Assembly: GCF_000758685.1 (NCBI RefSeq)
Contig: NZ_CP009286.1
Location: 3,688,501-3,752,500 of the forward strand
Reading direction: 5' to 3'
Length of the DNA: 64,000 nt
Source: Paenibacillus stellifer
Lineage (GTDB): Bacteria > Bacillota > Bacilli > Paenibacillales > Paenibacillaceae
A model generated the notes under the pieces. The model did not search any database. It was given only the letters and a program-made list of their open reading frames with translations, and was not told the origin of the DNA. A program made the translations under genes and the position numbers. Below, in pieces: positions 24,420 through 35,400 of the stretch; position 1 is the first letter of the stretch, and each line of letters starts with the position of its first letter.

Positions 24420-25229
24420 CTAAGCAAAACGGAATTCTTCAAGTCTGCCGGCATGAACAAATCCGATCGAACGATAAACTTTGTTGGAATCCGGATTTTT
24501 GGCGTCGGCATACAGCATCGGGGTCAGCCCGTTGTGCTTGCAGGTAAGGCTTAGCGAGGCGACAAGGGCGCTGGCGTATCCTTTTTTCCGGTGGGCAGGA
24601 GGTGTATAGACATCATTGATCCGGGCGTGCCGGGGAGAGCGATGGGCGATTCTCGCCATGGAGACAATCTGATCCCCATCCTTCCAGAGATACATGCCGC
24701 CCGAACTGACCGCCGAGGTGGCGGCTTTGTACACTTCCCTGCTGTCCGGTCTTCTGCCGAAGGCTTCCTGCGAGAACGCGGCCATATAAGCGGCGATCTT
24801 CTCCGTATGCGCCACGGTCGCTTTCTCAGGCATGCCTTGCACCCCCCAGGGCATGAAGACCTCGGGACACTCATACGCTTCAAGCGTCATATAAGGGTAT
24901 GGCTGGCACGGTTTCACAGTTGAATAATAACGTGCGAAGCGGTCCGCAATATCCAGATCGGCGGTGATGCCAGGGAACTCCCGGTCATCCATATATTCAG
25001 CCAGCCGCCGAATCATCTCGTCCTTATCAGATGGAGATACGTCGGAGGAAATCCACAGCCACGGATTAAACCCCGGAGTCTGTCCGATTACCAGACGGCC
25101 GTCCTCCGTTCTGACCCGGAGCGCATCCTGGCTTCCACAGATCAGGTGAAGCAGATTATAACGGACTTCGTCTTTACGAAAAAGCTCTCCCTCCAGCACA
25201 AGATCGTCTTTCGGCAGATTCATGAACAT
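24420..25229 (-). CDS. GNAT-family N-acetyltransferase
   Basis: About 269 residues. The C-terminal ~130 residues form a GNAT domain: a beta-4 segment IVSMARIAHRSP followed by DVYTPPAHRKKGYASALVAS, with the acetyl-CoA pyrophosphate loop RKKGYAS, then a YRSIGFVHAGRLEEF end. The N-terminal ~130 residues (EGELFRKDEVRYNLLHLICG...) are a partner domain common in tandem GNAT proteins. The ATG at 25229 follows GGAGGGA; the open frame continues about 115 codons upstream, but that part reads as Lys/Arg-rich noncoding shadow overlapping the ferredoxin gene. The substrate is unknown. Confidence 0.85.
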   Translation of the reverse strand: MFMNLPKDDLVLEGELFRKDEVRYNLLHLICGSQDALRVRTEDGRLVIGQTPGFNPWLWISSDVSPSDKDEMIRRLAEYMDDREFPGITADLDIADRFARYYSTVKPCQPYPYMTLEAYECPEVFMPWGVQGMPEKATVAHTEKIAAYMAAFSQEAFGRRPDSREVYKAATSAVSSGGMYLWKDGDQIVSMARIAHRSPRHARINDVYTPPAHRKKGYASALVASLSLTCKHNGLTPMLYADAKNPDSNKVYRSIGFVHAGRLEEFRFA

Positions 25230-25365
25230 GAGGCTGTCCCTCCAACTCTTCTTGTTTTTTGGCAGCGCGGCTACATTATTCTGGCCTTTACGGCTCCTTG
25301 ATAATTGTATGCCAAGCTCGCTGACAGCAGGCTTACCCTTCGCTTTTGGTTTCCTTAGAAGAGGG

Positions 25366-25734
25366 TTAGCCTTTCTTTTTCTTCTTCCCTTTGGTTCCGG
25401 GTGTGCCGGCAGCCTGCATTCCTTCAGTCCCGAAGGTATAGACAATATTGTCCTCCAGTCTCCCGCCCTGAAGCAGCTGCCGGACAAGCGCCTTGCCGAG
25501 CTTCGGCGACATATCCCCGTACCAGACGCCATCGGGATAAGAGATGACCACCGGTGCGTCTGAGCAGCGGCCATTGCAGCGGGTCAGAGTCGTATGAACG
25601 GCCGCCTCCGCCCCCTGTTTCTCAATTTCCCCGTCGATGGCATCAATAATGTCTTCGCCCTTGCGCTTCTTGCAGCTGCTTCCGCCGCAGACTAGCAAAT
25701 GACAGGTTGTTCCTTCCAGATTCCACGTCGTCAT
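25366..25734 (-). CDS. Thioredoxin-like [2Fe-2S] ferredoxin
   Basis: 122 residues with a thioredoxin-like ferredoxin pattern: LLVCGGSSCKKRKG provides two cysteines and TRCNGRCSDAPVVISYPDG the other two, the C-x4-C ... C-x3-C set that binds a 2Fe-2S cluster in the NuoE/Shethna-type fold. DGVWYGDMSPKLGKALVRQL is the conserved C-terminal part. The end is a KGKKKKKG tail. The ATG at 25734 has AAAGGAG about 10 bases upstream. It is divergent from pyruvate kinase, with the promoters in the 25735-25861 gap. Electron partners are not evident. Confidence 0.85.
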   Translation of the reverse strand: MTTWNLEGTTCHLLVCGGSSCKKRKGEDIIDAIDGEIEKQGAEAAVHTTLTRCNGRCSDAPVVISYPDGVWYGDMSPKLGKALVRQLLQGGRLEDNIVYTFGTEGMQAAGTPGTKGKKKKKG

Positions 25735-25861
25735 GTCCCCCACTCCTTTTTTACGTTTATGCCTGTATGTCCTGGGTAAATCAATGAATAACGGCAGGGC
25801 TAAACGATATACTATTCACAGCATATGTCCATCAATCTTGCCTTGCAAGGAGGAACTTGAA

Positions 25862-27277
25862 ATGAGAAAGACCAAAATCATCTGTACGATCGGTCCCGCA
25901 TCGGAATCGGTCGAAACACTTAAGGAAATGATCGCGGCAGGCATGACGGTAGCACGGCTCAATATGGCTCACGGAGAGCTTGAAGAACATTCCGCCCGAA
26001 TCTCAAATGTCCGGCAGGCCGCATCCGAGCTGGGCACCTTCGTTCCGATTATGATGGACATTAAAGGACCGGAAGTGCGAATCGGGAAGCTGAAAGAGGA
26101 TTATGTCACCCTGAAAGCCGGCGAACAGCTGACCCTGACGACCGAGGAAATTCTCGGCGACGAGAAACGGATTTCTGTGAATTATCCCGATATGACCTCG
26201 GTCATCAAGCCCGGAGACCGCATTCTTATTGACGACGGTCTGATCGATCTTACCGTAACCGGCGTCAATGGATCGGATATGGAGTGCCGGATAGTCAGCG
26301 GCGGCTTGCTGAAGCCGAGAAAAGGAGTCAATCTGCCCGGCATTCATACGACGCTCCCGGGTGTGACCGAACGGGATATCAAGCATATTCATTTCGGCAT
26401 CGGCGAGAAGATCGAGATGATCGCCGCTTCCTTCGTCCGCAAAGGAGACGACATCCGTGAAATCCGCAGCATCCTTCATGCGAACGGTGCAGGGCATGTG
26501 CAGATCATTTCCAAGATCGAGAACCATGAAGGCATGATCAATCTCGATGATATTATTGAAGCTTCGGACGGCATCATGGCCGCACGCGGCGACCTTGGCG
26601 TGGAGGTTCCGATTGAGGATGTGCCGATGCTCCAGAAGGAAATGATCGACAAATGCAACCAGGCCGGCAAACCCGTCATCGTGGCAACGCATATGCTGGA
26701 ATCGATGCAGATCAATCCCCGCCCTACCCGTTCAGAGGTCAGCGACGTGGCGAACGCCGTCCTGCAGGGCGCCGATGTCGTGATGCTGTCGGGCGAATCA
26801 GCGGCGGGCAAATACCCGATCCAGTCGGTACGCACGATGGCAGCCGTAGCGGCCAAGGCCGAGACGATGATCAATTACAAAGAGAAGTTCATCCGTGGAT
26901 TCGACTGGGAGGAACAGAGCGTCACCGAGGTGGTCAGCCGCAGCGCCGTGAGCTCCTCCCTGATGCTTGGAGCCAAAGCCATCATCGCCGCCACCGAGAG
27001 CGGCTTCACCGCCCGGATGATCTCCAAGCACCGTCCGGAAGCACCCATTATCGCGGTGACGCCCAATGCAGAGGTGCTCCCGAAGATCTGCCTGCTCTCC
27101 GGCGTCATCCCCGTACTTGGTTCCCCTGTAACTACAACCGATGAATTATTCGAGTCCTCGGTGGAAAATGCCGTGAAGACCGGTATGGTCGCACAGGGCG
27201 ATACCGTCGTCCTGTGTGCAGGCGTCCCGATCTGGAAGGCCGGAACGACGAATCTGATCAAGATTCATCAGGTTTAA
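25862..27277 (+). CDS. pyk: Pyruvate kinase (short form)
   Basis: 471 residues. Signature elements are KIICTIGPASES at the start, VARLNMAHGELEEH, MDIKGPEVRIG, the catalytic and metal segment FVRKGDDIREIR...IISKIENHEGM, the IMAARGDLGVEVP active-site loop, and VIVATHMLESM with PTRSEVSDVANAVLQGADVV. It makes pyruvate and ATP from phosphoenolpyruvate and ADP. B. subtilis and Geobacillus pyruvate kinases carry about 110 extra C-terminal residues (a phosphohistidine-like domain); this one lacks them and may be a second isozyme. The open frame extends upstream, but the ATG at 25862 has AAGGAGG about 8 bases before it. Its 3' end meets a convergent methyltransferase remnant. Confidence 0.96.
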   Translation: MRKTKIICTIGPASESVETLKEMIAAGMTVARLNMAHGELEEHSARISNVRQAASELGTFVPIMMDIKGPEVRIGKLKEDYVTLKAGEQLTLTTEEILGDEKRISVNYPDMTSVIKPGDRILIDDGLIDLTVTGVNGSDMECRIVSGGLLKPRKGVNLPGIHTTLPGVTERDIKHIHFGIGEKIEMIAASFVRKGDDIREIRSILHANGAGHVQIISKIENHEGMINLDDIIEASDGIMAARGDLGVEVPIEDVPMLQKEMIDKCNQAGKPVIVATHMLESMQINPRPTRSEVSDVANAVLQGADVVMLSGESAAGKYPIQSVRTMAAVAAKAETMINYKEKFIRGFDWEEQSVTEVVSRSAVSSSLMLGAKAIIAATESGFTARMISKHRPEAPIIAVTPNAEVLPKICLLSGVIPVLGSPVTTTDELFESSVENAVKTGMVAQGDTVVLCAGVPIWKAGTTNLIKIHQV

Positions 27278-27797
27278 GCAGCCCGAGACTTAAGTTGCTG
27301 TCGCCTCGATGAAATAATAGAAGCCGGTTGTCAGCAGCCCTTCGCGCCTGCATGCTTCTCGAATTGATCCCGAATCCCGGGGAGGCATCGCTCTCTCGCA
27401 TACTGGGCGAAGCCGTCGCTCTGTCCGAAGGCAGCAGTGACAAAATGTCCCCGGGTTCCGGGAGCCACACCGTTTCTTTGATTGTAGACAGCACAATATC
27501 GGTCAAACCCCTGGCGCCGAGGCGCTGCTCGATTTTGTTCAAGATCGGCGTACCCGGTAATGGGGGAGCGAACAGGCCGGGAAAATAAACTCCCAGCTCT
27601 CCCCCTTCTCCGTTGCCGTCGCCGGGATGGAAGAGGAACAGCCCGCCGCCGGGCCGGACGATCCGGTTCCCTTCGGCGTACCAGCTGATCGGGCCTTTTT
27701 TGGTATAAGCCAAATCGAAGGAGTTATCTCCAAAAGGCAGCCCCTCATGCGTTCGCCCGAGCACGTAGCTGACGTTTGGTGCTTTTCGCTTTGAGCA
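27258..27797 (-). pseudogene. Remnant of a class I SAM-dependent methyltransferase
   Basis: The frame reads NVSYVLGRTHEGLPFGDNSF followed by DLAYTKKGPISWYAEGNRIV and RPGGGLFLFHPG, the middle of a Methyltransf_11-type domain (motifs II-IV). The glycine-rich motif I (DxGCGxG) that should precede it is missing; a stop codon lies just upstream in frame, and the neighbouring frame carries protein-like text (LWLKYSRGLDAQSEKHQ) that suggests a frameshift or deletion. The C-terminal portion is partly intact and overlaps the end of pyk. Unlikely to make an active enzyme. Confidence 0.65.
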
Positions 27798-27946
27798 TCA
27801 AGCCCCCTTGAATATTTTAGCCACAGAGTAATAGCAATCTCCATAATAGCAATCTCCAGTGTACCAGAATTTTTTTCCAATCCCCCTCCTTTGTCATCAT
27901 CCTTACACAACATGAAATAAATATAGCTCCTGGAGGCATTCTCATA

Positions 27947-27975
27947 TTGAAGGTTCCGGGCATATCCTATATAAT
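27947..27975 (+). promoter_or_regulatory. Sigma-A promoter of asd
   Basis: TTGAAG (27947-27952), a 17-base spacer and TATAAT (27970-27975) lie 57 bp upstream of the asd ATG, which itself has AAAGGA as ribosome site. Confidence 0.8.
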
Positions 27976-28032
27976 TCAGTACAATAAAAAGCCGCTATTA
28001 TATATGGCCTTCGAAAGGAACTGAAGAACGTC

Positions 28033-29118
28033 ATGACAGAGAAGCTGAGAGCCGGAATCGTCGGCGGGACCGGCATGGTCGGCCAGCGTTTTATCGCTCT
28101 ACTCGAGAATCATCCCTGGTTTGAAGTTACTGCAATTGCCGCAAGCGCCAATTCGGCAGGCAAACCTTATGAAGAATCGGTAAAGGGCAGATGGAAGCTT
28201 TCCACGCCGATGCCCGAAAGCGTTAAACATATTCAGGTTCAGGACGCCTCCAAGGTGGAAGAAGTTGCAGCCGGACTCGACCTGATCTTCTGCGCTGTCG
28301 ATATGAAGAAGAATGAGATTCAGGCGCTAGAAGAAGCCTATGCCAAGGCCGGTGTTCCTGTCATCTCCAATAACTCCGCGCACCGCTGGACGCCTGACGT
28401 TCCGATGGTCGTGCCGGAAATCAATCCCGAGCATCTGGAAGTTATCGAACATCAGCGCAAACGTCTCGGCACGGAGACCGGATTTATCGCCGTTAAGCCG
28501 AACTGCTCCATCCAGAGCTATGTGCCGATGCTGTCCGCTCTGAAAGAGTTCCAACCGACCCAGGTCATCGCCAGCACCTATCAGGCGATCTCTGGAGCCG
28601 GCAAGACCTTCACCGACTGGCCGGAAATGCTGGATAATGTCATCCCGTATATCGGCGGCGAGGAAGAGAAGAGCGAACAAGAGCCGCTGCGGATCTGGGG
28701 TACGGTGGAGAACGGCGAGATCGTCAAGGCTTCCTCTCCGCAAATTACGACCCAGTGTATCCGCGTCCCTGTAACAGACGGCCATCTGGCTACGGTATTT
28801 GTCTCCTTCGAGACCAAGCCATCCAAGGAAGACATCCTCGCCAAATGGAACAGCTACAAGGGCCGCCCGCAGGAGCTTGAACTGCCGAGCGCGCCGAAGC
28901 AGTTCATCACCTACTTCGAGGAAGAGAACCGTCCGCAGACGCATCTTGACCGTGATATCGAGAACGGCATGGGCATTTCGGCAGGCCGTCTTCGCGAAGA
29001 TTCCCTGTACGACTTCAAGTTTGTGGGCCTGTCCCACAACACTCTCCGCGGCGCCGCCGGCGGCGCGGTCCTGATCGCCGAGCTGCTGAAGGCCGAAGGA
29101 TATATTACCAAGAGATAA
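28033..29118 (+). CDS. asd: Aspartate-semialdehyde dehydrogenase (archaeal/fungal-type)
   Basis: 361 residues. It reduces aspartyl phosphate to aspartate semialdehyde with NADPH, leading to lysine, diaminopimelate, threonine and methionine. GIVGGTGMVGQRF is the N-terminal nucleotide-binding site, ISNNSAHRW and VVPEINPEHL follow, and the catalytic cysteine lies in KPNCSIQ; SGAGKTFTDWPEM and RVPVTDGHLATVF are also typical, with the catalytic His in the last. The PNCSIQ/SNNSAHR signatures and the length point to the branch found in archaea and fungi rather than the classic Gram-negative type. It has its own promoter and terminator. lysA, the end of the lysine pathway, lies 12 kb away. Confidence 0.93.
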   Translation: MTEKLRAGIVGGTGMVGQRFIALLENHPWFEVTAIAASANSAGKPYEESVKGRWKLSTPMPESVKHIQVQDASKVEEVAAGLDLIFCAVDMKKNEIQALEEAYAKAGVPVISNNSAHRWTPDVPMVVPEINPEHLEVIEHQRKRLGTETGFIAVKPNCSIQSYVPMLSALKEFQPTQVIASTYQAISGAGKTFTDWPEMLDNVIPYIGGEEEKSEQEPLRIWGTVENGEIVKASSPQITTQCIRVPVTDGHLATVFVSFETKPSKEDILAKWNSYKGRPQELELPSAPKQFITYFEEENRPQTHLDRDIENGMGISAGRLREDSLYDFKFVGLSHNTLRGAAGGAVLIAELLKAEGYITKR

Positions 29119-29125
29119 GCCGCAA

Positions 29126-29154
29126 GCCCCCGCTGAAGACAGCGGGGGTTTTTC
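29126..29154 (+). terminator. Terminator of asd
   Basis: CCCCGCT and AGCGGGG arms around GAAGAC, followed by TTTTTCG, begin 8 bp after the asd stop. Confidence 0.9.
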
Positions 29155-29270
29155 GTTAACTTCTGCCGCTTCAAATGCTTCATATGCTTCAGACGCATCA
29201 GGCGTCCAGAACCATGTTACACCTCACTTCTTACTCAACGCACGCACACCTTCATCCCTCTCTCACTCTC

Positions 29271-29358
29271 CTCTCAATCTTCGCTCACTTTCCTCTCAAT
29301 CTTCACTCGCTCTCCTCTCAATCTTCACTCGCTCTCCTCTCAATCTTCGCTCATTCTC
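29271..29358. repeat. Four tandem copies of a 22-bp pyrimidine-rich repeat
   Basis: Units at 29271-29292, 29293-29314, 29315-29336 and 29337-29358 each begin CTCTCAATCTTC and end with a C/T-rich stretch; copies 2 and 3 are identical and copies 1 and 4 differ at a few positions. The plus strand contains almost only C, T and A. It sits between the asd terminator and the amylopullulanase terminator and encodes nothing evident. Confidence 0.9.
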
Positions 29359-29420
29359 CACCCCCCGTCCGTTTCATCACAATGAGGAAATCAAATCAGC
29401 GGGTTAATTTGAATTTCGTT

Positions 29421-29460
29421 AAAAAACGGCCCGCAGCTATCGCGGATAGCTTGCGGGCCG
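29421..29460 (-). terminator. Terminator of the amylopullulanase gene
   Basis: CGGCCCGCA-GCTAT and ATAGC-TTGCGGGCCG arms (29427-29460), followed on the minus strand by TTTTTT, lie 33 bp after the stop of the large gene. Confidence 0.9.
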
Positions 29461-29492
29461 GATCAGTCTTGTCTTCTCTTCGCAGCGATTTG

Positions 29493-32400
29493 TTACGGCT
29501 TCATCACAAGGTTGTAGATTGCCTGCGCCGCTTCTGCGCGGGTGGACACAGCCTTGGCGCCAAAGATGCCATTGCCTTGGCCTTTCATCAGCCCAAGTGA
29601 AACAGCTGCCGCTACATCTTCCTTCGCCCAGCTGCTGATGCTGCCCGCATCCGAGAATGCCGGTGACTCGCCGGAAACAGATTTATCTCCCGTCTTCACC
29701 TGGCTAGCCCGGAGCAGCATGGATGCCATTTCTTCGCGGGTAATGGCCTGCTGCGGATTGAAGCGTCCGCTACTGCCTTTGACGATTCCGTTCTCATAGG
29801 CTGCCGCAGCATATTCAGCATACCATGCGCTGCTTGCTACGTCGGAGAACGAAGCCTTGCCCTTCGCCGTCAGTCCCAGCGTCCGGACGAGCATCGCTGT
29901 GAATTCGGCGCGGGTTACGCGCTGGTTCGGAGCGAAGAGATCGGCTGTAACGCCGGTTACGATATGCTTCGCGCTGAGTACGGCGACGGCTTCACCTGCC
30001 CAATGGCTCGCCGGAAGATCGCTGTAGCTCTTCACGTATTCCATTACGGCATAACGGCTGAAATGGGTTGCCCCGGCCTTCAGCTGACCGCCGCTCAACG
30101 TGCTGCCAACATACTCGGCGACACCGCCGGGTCTAAGGTAGTACACGCCCGCCAGTTCGGAATGGATGCTGTCATTCAGCGGGAACGTCAGTTGAACCGG
30201 CGCTGGGAAGACCGTCAGATTCATGCGGGTACCATCTTCAGACACTGCCTGCAGGATGAAGTCATAGACTTCTCCGGCCAATGTCATACGAGTGTTCGCC
30301 GGCAGCTGCAGCCCGCTTGTCACAGCCTCTTTCGTCGAGGCATCCAGCGGATTCACAATAAGTTCGATTCGGGCTCCGGACTTGCGCTGGTCTTCCGTCA
30401 GCATTGCCGAGAGCGAGGCCAGAACTTGAGACGGAATGGACAGCGTCACTCCATTGGCAGTAACCACAAGCGTATGCAGTCCTTCCGCTGTTGCCGCCTC
30501 TGCAGGAAGCAGAAGCCGTATCACACCAGCTTCCATAGTAATGGCAGCTGTGCCGCTTGCGTCCGGGTTCAACTGCGCCGCAGTGACGATTTGCACTCCC
30601 GGAGTCTGGGTTTGACCGGAAGAGGTTCCACTGCCGCTTGCAGCCGCTGACGTTACCGTTACATCAAAGCTTCCGGTCCATTCACCGTAACGCACGGTAA
30701 TGATAGTCGTGCCTGCTGCAAGACCATGAACTGTACCGCTTGCATCCACACTCGCCACTTCCGGAGTGCTCGATTCGAACACCGAAGCCGCCGTGACGAC
30801 CTTCCGGCTTCCGTCGCTGTAGACGGCTGTCACTACAGTGCTCCAGGTGCCGCCTATGGCAAGGCTGTTTGCCGGTCCGCTGACAGACAGCGCCGTCACT
30901 GTTGGCTCCTTGGCAATTACCTGTACGCTATAGCTCTTGGTCATACCGCCGTACGATGCGGTAATTTCGGCATTGCCCGGCGATAGTGCCGTGACGACGC
31001 CCTTGCTGTCCACGCTTGCCACAGCCGGCTGCGAGGATTCAAATACTGCGCCGGTCGTAACATCCGCCGTGGTGTTGTTGTCGTACTGTGCGGTAACAAC
31101 CGTACTCCATGTATCGCCAACCGTGAGGGCCGCCGCTGGGGAGCTTACGGCCAGACTTGTCAGCGAAGGCTGCGTCGTTCCGCCTCCGGTACGGTTAACC
31201 GTAATCGTCAGCGTCTTGGTCGCCTGGCCTGCGCGTCCTTTGTCCGTGTACCATGGAAGCGCCAGCGTCTCGTCTGTCGGCTCGATATGCAGCATGAAGC
31301 TGTTGGTTCCGTAGGCCAGCGGGATGCCGTTCAGCAATACATTGCCCCGGCTGTCCATCGAGCCCTGCGGAATCGGCTGTCCGTTGATCGTAAAAGCCAC
31401 GCCGAACGGAACGAATGCCTTCAGATTCATCGTGCTCTCATCGGTTGTGTACTCGATGTCGGACCCGTAAGAGGTGCGCGGAAGGGTCACGATCATCGGC
31501 ATGTCGCTCCATCTGAGCACGTAATCATCGATTAATTGTTTACTGCCGCCCTGATTGGCGATGGTCAGCTTCATATTGGTGTCGGTGGAGCTGTAGGCCC
31601 AGTTGCCCGTATCTGTCGTGTCGTTGGCAGAGCGGCTGTGGCTGGTGAACGCCTCAGTGCTCCAGAGTCCCCGGGTGTACTTGTATTGAATTGTTTTGCC
31701 CGCCATCATCTTGAAGGAATACTCGACGACACTGCGGTCGGTCGCGCCGCTCGGGACGCTCAGAGCCGTGCCGCTTTCGTTCCAGCCGATAAAGTCGCCA
31801 GCAATATAAATTGTGTCGGTACTTGGCGTATACTCCGGCAGATGCAGCCGCAAGGTTACATCGATCATAACCGTCTTCGGCGTCACGCTCTGCTCTTCAG
31901 AATAGGCGCGGTTATACGAGCTGTCATAGGCCGCAATTTTGTACGTATACGCAGTGTCGTTGCTGACCGTGTAATCCCGGTACGAGGTCGCGTTCTTGTC
32001 AAGAGAAGCGATCAGCGTGTAGTCATGGCCCGCTTCCTTGCGGAATACTTCAACGCCCGTCGCGCCTTCCGTATCGAGTGTCCAGGACAGATTCGTCATA
32101 TTCGATTCGACAGGTATTTCAGCCAGCACCGGTGCAGCCGGCGGAACCGCATCGTCCGGATCGGCATAGGCCGTCATCGTCTCTGGTGCGGATGAAGTGA
32201 AGCTCTCTCCGTTATCGGTGGAGACCTGTGCCAGATACGTGTAGGAACCCGGCATGGTCGGCTCGAAGGCTGCCCAGTAAATTTTGGCCCCTTCCTCCAC
32301 ATTGTCATCCTTATAACGGAGCTTCGTTTCGGCCGCCTGATCCGGCGAGGCTCCGCTTGGATAGTAGATCAGCTTCGCCACAATGCCGGAAGGTTCTTGA

Positions 32401-35400
32401 TACACGCTGGATGGCACATCGGTAAGGCCCGGAATCTTGATTTCGACCTGGATTTCATAGGTCGCCTTGCCGACGCCAATCGTCATATCCTTCGCCTGCT
32501 GTACGATCGCAACGCTCTGGATCGCAAAAGCCGGCGTTGCCGACGCCATATCGCACGGCGTGCTTTCATAGACGCCCTGCTTGGCGGTTACGGTGTAATA
32601 GTATTTGCTGCCGTTCGTGACGGTGCTGTCGCTGAAAGCGGGATCTGCCGTATCCCCGACCTTTTGCTGCGTACCGCCTTCAATAGCCGCCCGATAAACG
32701 GTATAACCTTCTGCACCATTCACCGGATTCCAGCTCAGCGTAACCTGTCCGTTGCCTGCAACCGTTTGAAGTCCCGTAACGGCAGGGAGTACGGACAGAT
32801 CGGAGGTCGACAGCAGCATCATGCCGGACAGTGCCGGAATCGTCAGGCTGATCTTGCCTCCGGTTACCGTTCCCTCGGCACCGCTGCCGAGCTGATCGCG
32901 CAGTGTCAGACCCTCCGGCAGATAGCCTGTTACATCGGCCGATACGGTCTGTTCGGAGCTGCCGCGGTTGATGGCGACAAGCGCGCCTGTTGTATCATTT
33001 TTACGGGCATAGACAATAACATCTCCGCTTGCGTAAGCCACTTTCAAATCTCCGGTGCGGAACACTTCATTGTCATTGCGAACCTGCGCTGCGGTCTGAT
33101 ACGTCTGGAACAGCTCTTCATAGACGCCTGTTGCGCTGTAGCCTCCATTGCTGTTCTCAATGACCCGTTCCCATGGGAAGGCGCGTCTGGAATCAGGGTC
33201 CTTCGTGCCCGTGACGCCGACCTCATCTCCGTAGTAGATCGTAGGAGCCCCGGGGTAGCCCATCTGCATGATCGCAGTCAACGCCTGCAGCTTAAGCGCT
33301 TTATCGGACGCATCTTTTGCGATAACGAGATGCTCTTCCTCGTAACTTGGGTTGTCGTATTTGGTGATGGATCTTGTCGTATCGTGAGAATCCACCAGGT
33401 TAAGCATTGTCTGCCAGGCTTCCTTCGGATAATCCTCACGGATCGATTCCAGCGACTGGTTAAGCGTGGCGGCGTCGCCGGAAATCATATAGCTCTGAAC
33501 CGCGCTGCGGAAGCGGTAGTTCATGACGGAGTCGAACTGGTCTCCAAGCAGGTATTTGGTAGCTATGCCCCATTCTTCACCAAGGATGACCGGCTCTTCG
33601 ATCACATTGCCGTTCGCATCCGTTCTGCCTTCCGTCGATTTGACGGCTTCGCGGAATTTCTGCCAGGTCCCGCCGGATACGTCCGGAGCAACATCCAGAC
33701 GCCAGCCGCTCGAACCCATCCACAGCCAGCGCTGCGAGTTGGTCGACTGCATCTCCTGGGAAGCCTGTGTATCAGTCAGTCCCGTCAGATCATGACCGAT
33801 GACCGTGTCGCGGTAGCCGATGTTATTCCACTCATTCGCTCCTTCAATCGCTTCGGAATCCGCCGGGAAGAAATCGGTATCTTCGGTCTGCGGCTCCTTG
33901 GCATCCATTACTGGCAGCGAATCATAGCCCCACCAGGCGTCGTATTTGTAATGCTTGTTGCTGTCGTCCCCGTTGTTCACCAGTACGTTCGAGATCGTGA
34001 ACCAGGTGGTGTATGTGAAGTCCTCGGGGTATTTGTAGTGCTCGTTCGTCAGCGGATTGATCTTGGCGGTGAACTCCGCCCGTACCGCTGCTTCCGCGTC
34101 GGATTGCGAGAGCTTCTGGGCTTCCATCTTGTCATAGACTTTGGACCAGTATTCGTAGGCACCAATTTCGGGATATTTCTCATACCGGTCAAAATAGATG
34201 GAATCGTCACCAACATGATTGAATACGCCGTCGTTGATAATATGCATACCCAACTCGCGCGCCTCTTTGGCGAACAGCTGGTAGATGCGGTCCGACTGGG
34301 CCCGGGTCTCTGTATAATTAAGACCGGAAGCCGGATCTCCCGGCGTGTTGTACACCGGCTGACCGAACATCGGATCGAGATGCTCATAGTCCGTGGCGTC
34401 ATACTTATGATTGGAGGCAGCCCATGAAACCGGATTCAGATACAGCGTCGTGACGCCCAGCGACTTCAGATAGCCCAGCTTCTCCTGGATGCCCTGGATG
34501 TCGCCGCCGTAGAATTCATTCGTCCAGACTCCGTCCGTCTTCGCATCCGGATAACTCGGCTTGTTCTCCGCCTTGCTCCGGTCGGGGTTCTCCGGCGAAG
34601 TGCTCCAATCCCCCCACACCTGCTCCGGTGTAGGATCATTGCTGACACCGCCGTCGAAATACTGCAGCTTCTGCCCGCCCTTGCTTGTGGCTGCATCCTC
34701 GGTCAGGGCGCCGCGATAGCCGTCGGCCGTTTTGGCCCGGTTGTTGCTCTCGTCACCATCGAAGAACCGGTCCGGGAAAATCTGATACACCACCGCGTCC
34801 TTCATCCAGTCCGGCGTCTTGAAGTCCGGGTCGTAGACCGTCAGGTCATAGGGCACCGCGCCTTCAACGCTGACAGTGCCGGTGCCGCCTCTTGCGGCAT
34901 CATCGCCGTACTCCATCTTGGCCGACCCGTCCACGAGAATGAACTTGTAGCCCCATACGCCGATCTTGGAGAACTGGGATGCCGGAATGGTCACTTCAAA
35001 ATAATCCTTCCCGTCCACCGAGGTTACCCGGTTCATCGTAAAATCCTTGGACAGCGAGTCCGGATTCGTCAGCTCGACCTTCGCCAGCTGCACATCGCCC
35101 TTAAGAGCTGCAATGCGCAGTGTGACCGCTTCCTGCCCCATTTTAATGGCACCGAAAGGTTTCTTATACGTGATCGAACGGCTGTCAAAGGCTAGCGAGC
35201 CGCTGTCGATTTTGCCGTCAAACACAGAATTCTTCGGGACATAATTATGAGTCAGGTTTTTGCTGGCAGCGCTGTAGTCGATCGTGAAGGTCACGTCGGA
35301 TGGGTCCAGCACATTGAGTGACAGGTTCTGCCCCCCGTCTCCATAGCTCTCGCTTGTGAGCCAGTCGGTGCCGAAGATCACCTTAGCTGCATAATTCCCG

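Noticed and set aside
25230..25574. N-terminal extension of the GNAT frame
   Set aside because: It overlaps the ferredoxin gene and reads as basic, non-conserved text, whereas a good ribosome site precedes the ATG at 25229.
25733..25861. Upstream extension of the pyk frame
   Set aside because: Pyruvate kinases start at the MRKTKIICTIGP segment, and AAGGAGG lies just before that ATG; the extension overlaps the divergent ferredoxin start.
32397..34427. A 676-codon open frame on the plus strand inside the amylopullulanase gene
   Set aside because: It is antisense to clear GH13 catalytic motifs, has low-complexity Arg/His-rich text and no family match, so it is a shadow of the real gene.
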